From NCBI GenBank assembly GCA_963682025.1, contig OY821517.1, forward strand, positions 294,980,344 to 295,044,343: a stretch of DNA of 64,000 nucleotides. The letters run 5' to 3'. Below, one piece after another: positions 32,808-43,945 of the stretch. The position numbers and the translations under genes are program-made. The notes below the pieces were generated by a model, which saw only the letters and a list, made by a program, of their open reading frames with translations, did not search any database and had not been told where the DNA came from. Source of the stretch: Cordilura impudica. Lineage: Eukaryota > Arthropoda > Insecta > Diptera > Scathophagidae. The stretch's first letter is position 1, and every line of letters begins with the position of its first letter.

Positions 32808-34429
32808 GTAGTTGCGGTCTGGGGGTAAATCCGACCAAAACGGAACTTGTTCTTTTCACGAGAAAGTATAAGATACCTACCTTCGACATTATTTATCTTT
32901 ACGGTGCTGATATCGCCTTCTCTGATGGAGCCATGTATCTTGGTGTATTCCTGGACAGGAAGCTGAACTGCAGACGGAACTTGGAGGAAAGGGCGAAGAA
33001 GGCGACTATAGCTTTATACTCCTGCAAAAAGGCCATTGGTAAGCGGTGAGGCTTCAGCCCGAAAATTGCTTACTGGATCTACACAGCGGTGGTTCGCCCA
33101 ATACTGCTGTACGGGGTCATCGTCTGGTGGCCTGCTCTAGAGAAGGCCTCTAATACCAACCTTCTTGTAAGGGTACAGAGAATGGCTTCCATGTGTATCA
33201 CTGGTGCCCTTCGTATCACACCTACGGATGCCTTGAACATCCTCTTACACCTAATACCGTTGGACATATTAGGAAAGCAGTCGGCGGCCTCATCGGCTAA
33301 GAAGCACAATACAATGGTGTGGTCATAATTGTGGCCATGGAGTGATCCTGAATAACAGGAACTTACCATTGAACGTGGATTACACCACTCCGAGGAGTGT
33401 ATTCGAACGACACTACAAAACTCTGATACCGACCAGGGAATCCTGGTCAGTGGGGGTTCCAGGTAGCAGGCGTTCGATTAATTTCTATACTGACGGATCG
33501 AAATTGTGTGGGCAAGTTGGTTTCGGAGTCTATTCAAAGGAGCTTGGACTAAATCTGGCTCGCAGGTTGCCAGACCACTGCAGTGTTTATCAGGCAGAGG
33601 TACTGGTAATAAAGGAAGTTGCTGACTGGTTGGGTCGGAATATTCTGTCTACAACCGCAGTCAACATCTACTCTGATAGTCAGGCCGCGGTAAAATCCTT
33701 GGAATTAATGTTCCTGAAAACAAGAACCACCCTTAACTGCCGCACGTCTTTAAATGAGGTGGCCAAACAGTTCGACATCAGACTCATTTGGGTCCCAGGG
33801 CACAGGAATATACCGGGAAACTGTGAAGCTGACGAGTTGGCAAGACAGGGCACTACCTTACGGGTTCCAGCGGACTTGGAATATGTTGGTACACCCCTGG
33901 AATCTTGCAAGCTGGAACTTCGGCTTCACACCGCCGGCATAACTGACAACAGATGGGCTAATGGATCAACGTGCAGGATCACGAGACAGATCTGGCCGGC
34001 TCTAAATCATAAGCGCACTAGCGCGCTACTATCACTCCCCCGTGGGGAGATTTCAACAGTAGTTGCTGTTATCACTGGGCACTGTCTCATAGGGAGACAC
34101 GCTGAACGCCTCAGGGTCTCGTCAAATGACTTCTGTCGTAGCTGCATGGATGTGGAGGAGGTGGAGAGCATAGAGCACTTCCTTTGCTATTGCCCGGCGC
34201 TCTCCAGAACGAGACTTCGAACATTGGGATAGCCGTTTCTTCACGATCTCTCTGATCTCCCAAATGTGGACATTTCACATATCAGGGGCTTCATCAGGAG
34301 CTCAAACTGGTTCTACGGTGGGGATTGAGGGGAACACCTATTCGTCCCGTGGTATCACAATGGACCCCAGAGTCTAAGTGTGCTTTTCCTTTGGTTTAGC
34401 AGCCACTTTCAACCTAACCTAACCTAACC
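32808..34429 (+). mobile_element. LINE a, 5'-truncated, RNase H-bearing (I/LOA-type), with AACCT repeats at its 3' end
   Basis: Bounded by a perfect 10-bp duplication. Encodes the reverse-transcriptase end and a full RNase H domain, then a short 3' UTR finishing in four AACCT repeats (34411-34430) instead of poly(A). Removing it joins LINE b in frame (VLLDKHVDF). It is much less decayed than LINE b: one stop and one frameshift region in about 1.4 kb. Confidence 0.9.
32815..34232 (+). pseudogene. LINE a polyprotein, RT thumb and RNase H domain
   Basis: Begins in the RT palm/thumb (GVNPTKTELVLFTRKYKIP), then YLGVFLDRKLNCRRNLEERA. A TGA replaces the Trp of KRWGLSPKI at about 33047. It goes on with IYTAVVRPILLYGVIVWWPA and RMASMCITGALRITPTDALN. 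A frameshift near 33300 leads into the RNase H domain: YTDGSK (first Asp, about residue 50 of the 296-codon frame at 33342-34232), YQAEVLVIKEVADWL (Glu), NIYSDSQAAVKSL (second Asp), WVPGHRNIPGNCEADELARQ (His and last Asp). All four catalytic residues are present. The C-terminal zinc-knuckle-like segment FCRSCMDVEEVESIEHFLCY closes the frame. RNase H would remove the RNA strand after first-strand synthesis. R1 is less likely, because that group lacks RNase H. Confidence 0.85.
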
Positions 34430-34430
34430 T
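34411..34430. repeat. (AACCT)4 at the LINE a 3' end
   Basis: Four AACCT units. On the other strand this is AGGTT, a permutation of the insect telomere repeat TTAGG. Here it is the 3' tail of LINE a. Confidence 0.9.
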
Positions 34431-34933
34431 ATCCAACAAAACACCAAGTTCATTAAATGTTTCGATCATTTCTAATTGTTCGTTTTTCATCATATACAAG
34501 CCGTTAATGGGAAAAGATCTTGTAAACACTATATATTTATATTTTTCTACATTAAAGTCCATTAAGTTTATTTTACACCCAAGTTTTGAAATTATTTATA
34601 TCTAACTGTAAACGAGGTTGTTTGTCGATATTGTTAAATGAGTAGAATATTTTAACATCATCCGCATACATCAGAGATTTAGAGAATTTAATAGCTGAAG
34701 GAAGATCATTAATAAATAGTGTAAATAAATGCGGACCCAAATGACTTCCTTGGGGCACACCAGATAGAACATTAAGGGATTTTGATTCAGCATATTGTTT
34801 TCGGCCAGTTAAGTAGGAATTAATTCATTTTATAAGCGTAGTACTGAAACCCATGCCTTTTGACTTATTTGATTATCTCAATCAGTTCAAGTTAATATTT
34901 TTGCAACGAAAAAACTCAAATGGCGCCACTGTG

Positions 34934-36127
34934 CATCATTGATAATTCGTGGGATCATCATAATTGTAAATTTACAAATACTTTTTCTGGCATGCTGGGT
35001 TTCTTTGTTGTAAAAAAATTAGTTGAAAAGTTTCGCACGTTTTTTAAATAAGGAAAATTCCGAATGTATCAATGGTTATAAGTTCGTAATTCAAAGTATT
35101 TTATTAGAATTTTTATTAAAATTTAAAATATTCATCTTCAAGTGTACATGTGTAAATTGATTCCAATACATCGTTTGATTTCATCCGGCGTGGTATTCAG
35201 GGTTTTCATCGATTTGTTACACTGCATATAAGTTGCTCTGTTCGATGATTTTCGAAATAATATCGTGACATGAAAAATAATCCCAATATTTCTGGTGTTC
35301 CTCGAAATTTACCGAAAATTGGATAAAATGTAAATTGTATCAAATGTGTCATGGAACTACCATTGTAAGTACTTTTTAATTTTGAATTGTACCAACTTTA
35401 TCATCCCTGATATTGGATATTAGATATTAGCACGCACTGATCTGAAAAGTACTATCTGGTGAATATATGTCTCATATTATATTTTCTCTTCAAAATTTGT
35501 TTTTATCTTAAACTATTTTTAACTCATCAAATTTGCTGGAATTATAAAAGAATAGTAAATTTGAAAGAATTTAAAATAAAATAACTTTTTAGATTATTGA
35601 TTGTCTCTTTGTATATATACATAAATGCTTATAGTAGATTTATAACAGTTTCATTTTTTTTTGCTGACGAAATTGTTTTAAATGATTTCTTGAAAAACTT
35701 TTCATTTACTAATTTATCATTTCTGTTCTGTGTTTCTTTTTAGGTAATAAATCTTCGTTTTTGTTGCTTTCAATAATTTTATAGAGTAAGTAAAATGAAT
35801 TTGATAAAACAAAAAACAGTTTGGACTTTTTCTGATAGGTAAACACGACAAATATGCTGCTTACAGTTAAAATCCCATAAATTAAGTTAAAGATAAATGA
35901 GAAGTATGAAAAATGATTATAGGATTTAATTTAATGCTATTACATCTGTTACCAGATTTGTTACACAGGTCTGCATAATTAAGTTTTTAATTTTTCATCA
36001 CTGAGATCTAAAGATGTTTTATCATGTAATAACATAAGTAGTTTTTCGAGCTAAAAAAATCCCAATTTGTCATTGCATTAGTTTGAAAAATCTTTTCATA
36101 CATAAAATGAAATATTGAAAGAAACTA
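34934..36127. other. AT-rich interval
   Basis: No coding or repeat family recognised. CATCA at 34934 would be the 3' copy of a Transib target duplication, but its partner is lost. Confidence 0.4.
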
Positions 36128-36420
36128 TTGACTATTTTTTTAATTCAAATTATATTGAAGTTTATGGATACTTTCCGGAGACCCTTCCATAAGGGTATTT
36201 ATAATAGTGCCTGTCACTTTTTTGAACAGGTAGTCCATCTCCGTTTGAAATATTCCGCATTTTTGGATACTTTTTTTTGTGCTCTTCAACTCCCCTTTCA
36301 CAAGAGCGCAATATCTCTCCAATATATCTCTTAAACTCCAGACAGTTTGGAGGATTTGCATTCCTTGTACCACTCAAGTAATAAGATGGCAAATAAGGCC
36401 ATATTGCGTTGTCTTATGAA
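36128..36420 (-). pseudogene. Unidentified, possibly transposase-derived ORF relic
   Basis: Two minus-strand frames overlap. One reads LSGTRNANPPNCLEFKRYIG, EILRSCERGVEEHKKKYPKM; the other ends KVTGTIINTLMEGSPESIHK. The NPPNCLEFKRYIGEIL wording resembles a helical segment (N-P-x-x-x-x-F-x-x-x-x-x-x-L) near the end of P/THAP-type transposases, but the match is weak. It is codon-like and denser than its AT-rich surroundings, so probably once coding. It is truncated or frameshifted on both sides. Confidence 0.25.
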
Positions 36421-36425
36421 ACGAA

Positions 36426-37025
36426 TCTAAGTATATATAAAGAAAATTCTCGTGTCACGGTGTTTGTGTTCATTCTCCTCCGAAACGGCTTGACCGATTT
36501 TTATGTAATTCTTTAGGTGTATTTTGTAGGTATGAGAATAGTTCGTAATGTATATTTCATATCGCTATGTGATTAGGGCGTGGCACCTCCCATGCAAAAT
36601 GAATTTTTAATATCATATATATCGAGTACTATGAGTGAGACAGCTTTGCAAATTTGTTTGAGGTCATCTATTATTAATGTGAGGTAACGAACCAAAAATG
36701 GGCGGGGTCGGAGCAATAGTCATGGCACCCCCAAAGAAAATATTAAATGTCATATAGCTGGAGTCCGTAATAGTGACAGCCTTGGGACATTGCTTGAGCC
36801 CATAAGATCTTCATGTCGAACAAATAATGGGCGTGATCGAAGCAGTGGGCGTGGCATCAGCCATACAGAGTAGATATATAATATCATATAACTTGATTAC
36901 TATAAAAGAGAAAGCCTTGCCTCTTTCTACGAATCCATCATATATTAATGTGAGCAGCCTCACAAAATATGGGCGGGATATGATTAGTGGGCGTGGCGCC
37001 ACCTACACAAATAAATATATAACTA
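36426..37025 (+). mobile_element. Helitron-type element with GCCACGCCC arrays, reverse orientation to copy 1
   Basis: Starts A|TCTAAGTATATATAAAG, then TCTCGTGTCACGGTGTTTGT and CTCCTCCGAAACGGCTTGAC, a leader often seen in dipteran Helitrons. Then come three array units with GGGCGTGG cores (36577, 36846, 36990). It may end CTAG|T at 37022-37025. No helicase sequence is present. The 3' end is uncertain: CTAG is short and no hairpin is obvious before it. Confidence 0.5.
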
Positions 37026-37032
37026 GTTAATA

Positions 37033-37386
37033 CTAGCAGTTCTAGGAAATTTTATTTTTTCATTTAATAAATAAGTTTATAAGAGCCTATAGGTATGCTA
37101 ATCTATTTTAACCGATTTTTAATAAAATTCATTAAATTTCATTATAAATATTTGTTGGACACACAGAAGATTTTTAAATGGGTTTGTTAATAAATAATAT
37201 TAAGGGAGCCTAATGGCATGCTAATCAATTTTAGCCAATTCACAACACAATAAACACACACATAGCATGTGTTTTATGTATGTGTTAGTAGCAACTTTAA
37301 ATAAGCATTACTCCAAAAAAATATTCCAGATGGTGCAAATCTGTAAATCGGTCACAAGAAATCGTCTTGCCTATTAAGATTATAGA
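37033..37386 (-). mobile_element. Short non-autonomous Helitron, copy lacking the hairpin
   Basis: The minus strand runs from A|TCTATAATCTTAATAGGC (37386) to CTAG|T (37033), the same family as 43401, 45190 and 58977. About 28 bp next to the CTAG end, containing the 3' hairpin present in the other copies, are missing. It lies 7 bp from the preceding Helitron-type element. Confidence 0.65.
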
Positions 37387-39157
37387 TACCAAGATTTTCG
37401 TAAACAGAAATATGAGATTTTTTGTAGAAATACTATTTTCCTTATATAAATTAATTTTTTTTAACCAAAATTTCGGCGGTTTTTGTTTTTTTTTGCTGAG
37501 AATTTGGGACAGCAATTGATATGCAGCCGATTTTTATCTCTCAAACATACGATTTCGTTTACTAAATTTTCATTAGAACTTGAAGTTCCGCCCCTGAGAA
37601 AAAAATTGTTATAAGATCATGGCTTTTTAATGCAATTAAAAATTATTATTTAGTTGTTTCCTAAATGGAAATAACACATATAATTCGTATTTTCAATTGA
37701 AAAATAGATCAATTACATTTTAAATGTCACTACACTGTAACAACATTAAATGATGATAATGAAATTGTATTTGTGTTTTATACGGAAGACACAAACAAAC
37801 CCCCCTCGACAGAATATACTTGTAATGAATTCCCAATGCAAAGGAAAAACACACCACACCTTATATTCTTGCATGAAGTCACCTGTATTTCTAATGTTAT
37901 TACACATTCAGGCACTCAAATAGTTTAACGTTTGCAGAGAGTGTTGCACGCAACAATTATTTTTTTTTTCTGAAAATGTTTAAAAGCCCATTACAGAACT
38001 AAATCATTTAGTTCATGCCCCTTTAGAAAGGCTTGGCAATGGAGTGATATTAAAAAATTTGAAATAATTAAACATTGTGAAATTAAATCAATTTATTAAT
38101 TTTCTTATTATTATATTTCTTCAGTCTTCACAATTTTAAAAGTTAAATCTCGCTCAATTTTTGTTTGTTTGTAAAGCACTGTAAAATGAACATTGGAGCA
38201 GTAGGATGTAATACTTAGAAATAACATTAAACAGAATCTAGTTACAACTAATTTCTTAATAAACGAGTAGATCTCAAACAAATTACTTAAGTGCAATTTT
38301 AAGTCTCTAATGTCAAAATGTTTGCAGATGTACGTTATATTTTTATGTTTATGGTTAAAGATGTTAGTGGACACTCCTTGTGCCATAGATAAACTGACAC
38401 TTTTTATGTTGACAACGATGATGTGCACACATGGATGACGTACACAGATGTTGACGAACAGTTAAACTTTAAGTTCATTGAAGCATTTCGTTACGTTCTA
38501 TTAGATATTAACAACACCCCACATAAATCTGGTTAGTAGATAATTGCACTAAAACAGACATGCATAAACATGATTTGTGTCAACTGACAAGAAAAAGGCT
38601 TGTCTTTTGTTAAAAGAGGTAAAATTTTTATTTTTTTTTGTATTTTAAATCGTTAAGCAGCCTATCACCTCAGCACTATGGGCTACATTGCCATAATTCT
38701 GTTCTAAAACTGATTTTTTTCTTTTGTTGGTGATAAGAAATTATCGGTTTTTAAAAGGTGCAAAAATCATAGAATTGAACAAAAATTCAATATTTCGACA
38801 AACATTATGGGATTTTATAAAGTACTGGATTAACAAAATCCATATAATCAACAGTATACAGAATTGTTAGATGTTTTTGGATTAACTCGCCAAATTCAAT
38901 GCCAACTTGTTTTTTCGTTTTTTTTTTAGATATTTTTATAAATAATTTGCACAACATCACTCAAAAGCCAAAAAATATATATTTTTTTATTTGTTTTATG
39001 TCGCAATTCAGTTTTACATTTTTTTTGGGAAGATGGCATAAAAAGAAACTTAAATATATTTGTTTCTAAAGAATTTCGTACAAAAGTATTTTCGCTTTCT
39101 TTTTAAGAATTGACCAACTAATCCTTTTGACTTTAAAATGATAATCTAATTCATAAA
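37387..39157. other. AT-rich interval
   Basis: No recognisable gene. The minus-strand ORF at 38111-38428 has no motif and AT-driven composition. Confidence 0.4.
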
Positions 39158-39970
39158 AAAAAGTTTTTATTAAAACTCTTTCTTTCCTTATGCATATGAG
39201 TTTTGAATCTCTCCGTGACTATGCGTGACTATGTGTGACTATCTTAAAATTAATCTTTGGTCACAAAAAGTCTATGCATCAAATATCAGATTGATTGGAT
39301 GAGGGAAAATTGGGTTTAAATCACTCCATGACTGTGCGTGACTGTGCGTGACTATTTCAAAGTTGATCTTTCTTTACAGCAAGTATATCGACCAAGTTTC
39401 AGATCGATCGGATGAGTGCAAATGACATTTAGATCATTCCGTGACTGTGCGTTACCATGCGTGACTGCGAGTGGCTAAGTCAAAGTTAATCTTTTTTCAC
39501 AGCAAGTGTATGGACCAAGTTTCAGATCGGTCGGATAATGGGAAATGGGTTTTAAATCACTCCGTGACTGTACGTGACTATGCGTGACTGTGCGTGACTA
39601 CCCCAAAACTAACACAACAAGTTTCAGATCGATTGGATAAGGGGGAATGGGGTTAACCCACGACAGACAGACAGACAGAGAGTATGAGTTAAAAGAAAGA
39701 GTTTAAAAAATCTAACCCATAAAAAAAGTTTTTATTAAAACTCTTTCTTTCCTTAAGCATATGAGTTTTGAATCTCTCCGTGACTGTGAGTAACTTTGCG
39801 TTACTATTTTAACATTAATCTTTGGTGAAAACAAGTCTATGGACAAAGTTTCAGATCGGTCGGATAAGGGGAAATGGGTTTTAAATCACTCCGTGACTGT
39901 GCGTGACTATGCGTGACTATGCGTGACTATGTTGAAGATAATCGTTCTTTACAGCAAGTATACACGGTTC
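39158..39970. repeat. Tandem array, units of about 105-130 bp with GTGACTGTGCGTGACTATGC
   Basis: Words TTTCAGATCG(A/G)T(C/T)GGAT near 39280 (variant), 39396, 39519, 39623 and 39849 mark the units. Each also contains short GTGACTNTGC repeats and a TTTACAGCAAGT(G/A)TA word. A two-level repeat: the AAAGTTTTTATTAAAACTCT head occurs at both 39160 and 39726, so a whole block was duplicated. A CAGACAGACAGACAG tract lies at about 39664. Noncoding. Confidence 0.8.
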
Positions 39971-40463
39971 GCTTAAAGGTCGAATAGGTTCGCCAAAACC
40001 TTCGACCATTTCTGAAAACGGGGATTGGTTGGGAATCATTTATGTATTTAAACGTCGAAAACCGCAAAATCCTAGCAGATCGGCTTTTCAAGTTACCATC
40101 AAAGTAAGCTGCCGTGTTTTGACGATAGCACACATGGCCATTTGAAGTATCCATCACTGTTCGAATGCTCTTCCCCGGGAATGTTTTGACAATTTAAACA
40201 TGTTCAATGGATGAGTTGCCTCTAGACATAGAGGAGAATACTCGTTGGACCAAGTTTTCATACTACTTACTTACTAGAAGTCCGGGAAACGGGTTAAAAT
40301 CCCGGTGCAAACTTTTATGTTGTATTTTTTTTATTGTGCTTCCTTGGAATTGGAGTATTTGGAAGTTGAAGATATAATACCATTCAATTTTCAATTACAT
40401 AATTAAATAAATTCATTAGTTTATCACAAAATATAGAAAGGTACATTTGAAAATAATTATTGA

Positions 40464-42583
40464 CTATAAATGGGTTGAGGAGAATTGAGCCACCGCTTTT
40501 TTCAAATTATTCATATATGCATTTTCCATTGTGTTTATTTTGTACCTATTCCAAAATGAAAGGAACTCACGATGGATCGATTCTCCCGCCTGCTCTGACC
40601 AATATCCTAAAGCTTCATTATTCTCAAAAAAATAGATACAGTCCTCGAGGTGTTCCAATAGTACATGGATTTTTAGAGTAACTGTTACATTTTGTAATGC
40701 TTTGTCGTTTTTTCTAAGCTCTTCTATGTACTTTTGGAGAAAAGTGTTGGAGCCATTTTTTCTTGTTCCAAAACAACATTTCACAAGATTATCCATAGCT
40801 TTGAATGTATGGACATATGGACTAATGACAAAAATCCCTACCTTACCATATATTTCCCAATCGAACAATTTATCTGCTTCTTCGAGAAGTTTCCTGCATG
40901 CATTGCCCTCAAAAATGTCACCATGGTAAGTCTTTGAAACCAGGTTAAATTTTTTGGGCCAAAAGAGTGCAGTTTTATGACCCACCAAAGGAACAAGCCC
41001 ATCCCAAAACAAATGGTTTACAAATCCCTGCAATATATGCAACTTTGGTATCACGCATTTTTGGAGTACAAATATATTGTCATCTTCGCTGAAAAGTGGA
41101 GGGTAAATTGTACTGTTATGGTTTTTGGCATTTTGCTTTTTCCCTCCTCCAATTTGAGCGAAATTCATGTTATCGTTTTTCAAATGTCCATAGGTCTTTA
41201 AACTTGAAATTAGATTAGAATTATCAGTTTCACTGGTATTATCGGCATTTTCGGCTTGAAATAAATCTTTTCCACTCCTCAACTTTTGGAGACAAATGAA
41301 GCAATAGGGGCAATGGTAACTTGAGGTGTCTTTTTGTTAGCGAGGAGAATAATTTTGAAATCGGACACAAATTTGAATGGAATGCTGTTCAAATCAGTTA
41401 TCTCGAACAATAATTTGATATTCGCATACGTTTCCTTTATTTGAGGTACGATGCATAAAAGTATCACCCCATGCACTGAAGAAAGCTTCGCTTGCGCTGA
41501 AGTACTATCACCTTCAGAATAGAGCTGTCGTTTTTTACCACCCGTTCCTCTTCGTCCTCTTGGTCACCTTCACCCATTATGCTCATAAAAAAACCCTGCC
41601 CGCCATCAGCTATCACTTTAATGTTAACATTGCCCACTTGCTGCCTTTTCTCTAAAACTATTTCTAACAATTGTTCAGCATTTCCATAGACGACGGGCCT
41701 TTCAGATTTTTTATCTCCACACTCGCAATCAAAATAAAATTTTTTTGTTTGATATACATCTTCGAAGATCCGTGATTTGTTACCAAGATGTTGAAGATAA
41801 GTGCTGTGAACTTTTTCATCTGATTGATGGATGAGCCCACGTGCAGTTGAAAATTATCTAAAGATTTTTCTGGGAAGATTGTGTCTTCGACAATACGCGG
41901 ATTGAGCTGAACTCTCGCCTTTACTTTTTGCTGATCCGAGGCTTTCAGTGCTTTGGCTATCCAGCTTGCGCTTCAAAAGGGCCGTGATAAGATGGTCTTG
42001 CTTTTTTCTGGTATTTCTGCGACAATGTGTAGAATATTCTCCTCGACTTGGTTGTTGCAAACACTTGGATGTCTTTTTCCCTTACCCACTTCTTGATAAC
42101 ACTTCTTACAAATGCTTGCGTTTTCCAATTTCGGGGGCTGGGATGCATTCTGTTTTTCGCAGAACGTCTGTATCATTTTGGGGGTACCTCGGAAACGCCC
42201 CCGCCCTGTTTTATTGTACACATGACCTTTGAAAGCTGCAGTCAAGCAAATGAAACATTGACATTCACCATTATTGGTACTTGTATTCTTCCGTAGTTCA
42301 ATGTCCTCATAATTTGGCATATCAAAAGGTCTCAACTGAATATTTTTTTCTCGCTCCTGAAGAGTAATCCACAAGTCCCACAAATACTAGTTGGAAATCT
42401 CTCATCAGCTAAGTTGAAAGTGGCGGTAAGATGTTTTATTAATTTCTCCACATTTTCATTCATCCGAAAGTGTGACTCCGTTTTGACATCGAACACTATT
42501 TTCTTGCCACAAGGTGCACAGATTTTGGCTCTATTGCTTTGATGGGTACTTTTTGGTCTCATTATTACACTATAAAGAGGCAC
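40464..42583 (-). pseudogene. Uncharacterised DDE transposase-like gene (SEQAGES family)
   Basis: Read from 42583 down. A cysteine-rich N-terminus (ICAPCGKKIVFDVKTESHFR, SICGTCGLLF, ECQCFICLTAAF, SICKKCYQEVGKGKRHP) suggests zinc fingers. Then FYFDCECGDKK, a first Asp block KVIADGGQGFF (about 41585-41620), IKETYANIKLLFEIT, a second Asp block FKFVSDFKIILL (about 41345-41380), and the region with PKLHILQGFVNHLFW, KTYHGDIFEGNACRKLLEEA and a Glu block EALGYWSEQAGESIHREFLS (about 40590-40620), closed by FSSTHL near 40464. The order fits a D-D-E nuclease. It is a family seen in arthropods and cnidarians without an assigned function that I know of. At least three frameshifts and several stops; the last 272 codons (40464-41282) are open. 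No TIRs found. Confidence 0.6.
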
Positions 42584-42715
42584 AAGTTTTCGTCAACGGT
42601 AGTTTATAGGAAAAAAGTTAGAATTCGGTTGGAATATTACCACAAGAATGTTTTTTTTTTTTTAAGCCTAGTTCCGCGAAGCCGAGTGGCTTGTCTGCAG
42701 ATTCTAATTTTGGCT

Positions 42716-42812
42716 ATTTTTTTTTTAATTTTTTTTTTCAGCGACAGACCAAAGTCTCTGGTGGGAATCGAACCCACGACCTCCGCATGATAGGCTACCT
42801 ACTCACCCCCCG
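42716..42812 (-). repeat. tRNA-derived SINE, copy 2
   Basis: The minus strand reads GGTGAGTAGGTAGCC, GGTTCGATTCC (42764-42774), then CACCAGAGACTTTGGTCTGT and CGCTG plus an A-rich tail (the T runs at 42716-42738). Same family as 28031. Part of the A-box arm is deleted here (GTAGCCTATCATG against GTAGCGTGCTCGCCTATCATG). Confidence 0.7.
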
Positions 42813-42984
42813 CCATATCTGACAACTCTAATAGTGCATGCATATAAGGAATCCTGACGAAACAATATGAACATCGAATGTTACTATATCCTTAAACAAA
42901 ATCAAAAATTCTTTAAAATCATTGATATTTCTAATAGTGGTTGCTATTTTCTTTAGATGGTATAGAAAAACATAAGAAAATTTT

Positions 42985-43385
42985 TAAAAAAAGAATGAGA
43001 AGTTAGCGGAGCAAAAATTCCATTTCATTGTTAAGCACGGTGGAGGCTCCATTATGGATTGGGGGGTCATTTTTGGCATTTGGGGTTGATTCAACAATAA
43101 ATGCTCAAGGCTATATACAGATTTTCGTAACAAATTTAATATAAGCGTCGCCAAATGGGATTTGCTTGTACGTTGGATCTTTCAACAAGACAATGACACC
43201 AACTATACATTTCGTTTGAGATCATCTATCAGATCTCAATCCAATTACGAATATTCAGATTTATTTGGACCAGAAGATGCGTAAAAGGATCATAATTAGA
43301 AAAGAAACCCTAAAAGAAGCCTTATGAGAGGAATGCGCCAAAACTCCAACCATACCAAACAGTTAGTGAAGGCTATGTCATATAA
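42985..43385 (+). pseudogene. Tc1-like transposase fragment
   Basis: The plus strand gives KHGGGSIMDWGVIFGIWG, then SVAKWDLLVRWIFQQDNDTN-YT, then RSSIRSQSNYEYSDLFGPED. This matches the Tc1 blocks HGGGSVMVWG and FQQDNDPKHT, with Asp still present in QQDND. Stops after FGIWG and GPEDA, and missing ends on both sides, show a dead fragment of the second half of the gene. It is independent of the Tc1-like relic at 48520, which covers a different part and has the opposite orientation. Confidence 0.75.
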
Positions 43386-43400
43386 AAATAATAATAATAA

Positions 43401-43770
43401 CTAGCAGATTCCAGCGCTCGAAATTCGTGCGCAATTTCTAGGCAACTTTATTTCTCAACTTAGCGAATTCACAAACCAACACTTTTTTTTGGTTCATTAT
43501 TGTAAATGAAGATAACAAGCTCGTTAAGAAACACATTAACAAATTTAATAAACACACACATAGCATATGTATAATTTTATGTATGGAGTTAGTAGCAACT
43601 TTACATGAAATTTACTCAAAATAAAGGAAAAAATTTTTAAATCTGTAAATCTGGTGAACAGCTAAAAAAAAAAATGCCTTTAAAATAATATAAGTGTGAT
43701 CAAAATCGGTTTAAAACGGTAGAACAAAACATCGGTAACAAGAAATCGCCTAGCCTATTAATATTATAGA
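43401..43770 (-). mobile_element. Non-autonomous Helitron, copy 2
   Basis: On the minus strand A|TCTATAATATTAATAGGC (43770) to CTAG|T (43401), 370 bp. A hairpin-forming GCGCACGAATTTCGAGCGC lies about 12 nt before the CTAG end. A|T flanks and TC...CTAG ends with a 3' hairpin are Helitron hallmarks. No ORF. Confidence 0.85.
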
Positions 43771-43784
43771 TGACATTTTTCATA

Positions 43785-43945
43785 TCTGCAGGCCATAAAT
43801 TCATAAAAATTTGATTTGAATTTATTTTATGTTTATTTTCTATATCAAATTATGACCTTAGCAAAGTTGGACCGTAGACTTTTTCTTGAAATTCGTGGTG
43901 CAGGTTATCGTATATTCGACATACACCGATCACAATTTTTACTTG
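43785..43945 (+). repeat. End fragment of dispersed repeat C
   Basis: TTTTTCATATCTGCAGGCCA, TTTATGTTTATTTTCTAT and GGTGCAGGTTATCGTATA match the last 170 bp of the longer copy at 60940-61735. Truncated on the left. Confidence 0.5.

Larger units (their letters stand above)
32060..34885 (-). mobile_element. LINE b, 5'-truncated, interrupted by LINE a
   Basis: From 34870 down the minus strand encodes SGVPQGSHLGPHLFTLFIND, LPSAIKFSKSLMYADDVKIF (the YADD catalytic box of reverse transcriptase) and MMKNEQLEMIETFNELGVLL. After the LINE a insertion it continues with DKHVDFQKHISIIINQASGV, LGFIKRWAKDFSDQYT, VGPILEYGSVVWDPF, LPSYRSRLALIKLPTLKSQR and the C-terminus at 32206. It is a jockey/CR1-type non-LTR retrotransposon (group level only). 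One frameshift lies near 32690. The gene starts in mid-RT, so the copy is 5'-truncated. Its A-rich 3' end (T run at about 32050-32060) abuts Transib-derived sequence, so it landed in that element. Confidence 0.85.
31650..34933 (+). mobile_element. Internally deleted Transib relative carrying nested LINEs
   Basis: Positions 31655-32060 match first the left noncoding part and then, without the gene, the right noncoding part of the 22073 element (TTTACTGTTTGCTTTGTCCT; TTTCAACTTTGATAACCCAT; TTATCTATCATAT). After the LINE block the right terminus resumes at about 34890 and ends in the same RSS-like end: heptamer CACAGTG at 34927-34933 and nonamer GCAAAAATA. Without the LINEs the element would be only about 0.45 kb, a MITE-like derivative that would depend on a transposase supplied in trans. 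The left terminus is lost at the junction with the foldback element near 31650. Confidence 0.75.

Noticed and set aside
34411..34430. Interstitial telomere repeat
   Set aside because: Only four units, positioned exactly at the LINE 3' end before a target duplication, and flies do not use TTAGG telomeres.
39158..39970. CRISPR array
   Set aside because: Units are adjacent without unique spacers, and the genome is eukaryotic.
42662..42700. tRNA-Ser/Leu-like GCCGAGTGGCTTGTCTGC
   Set aside because: The D-arm-like word is suggestive, but no anticodon arm, T arm or acceptor stem follows.
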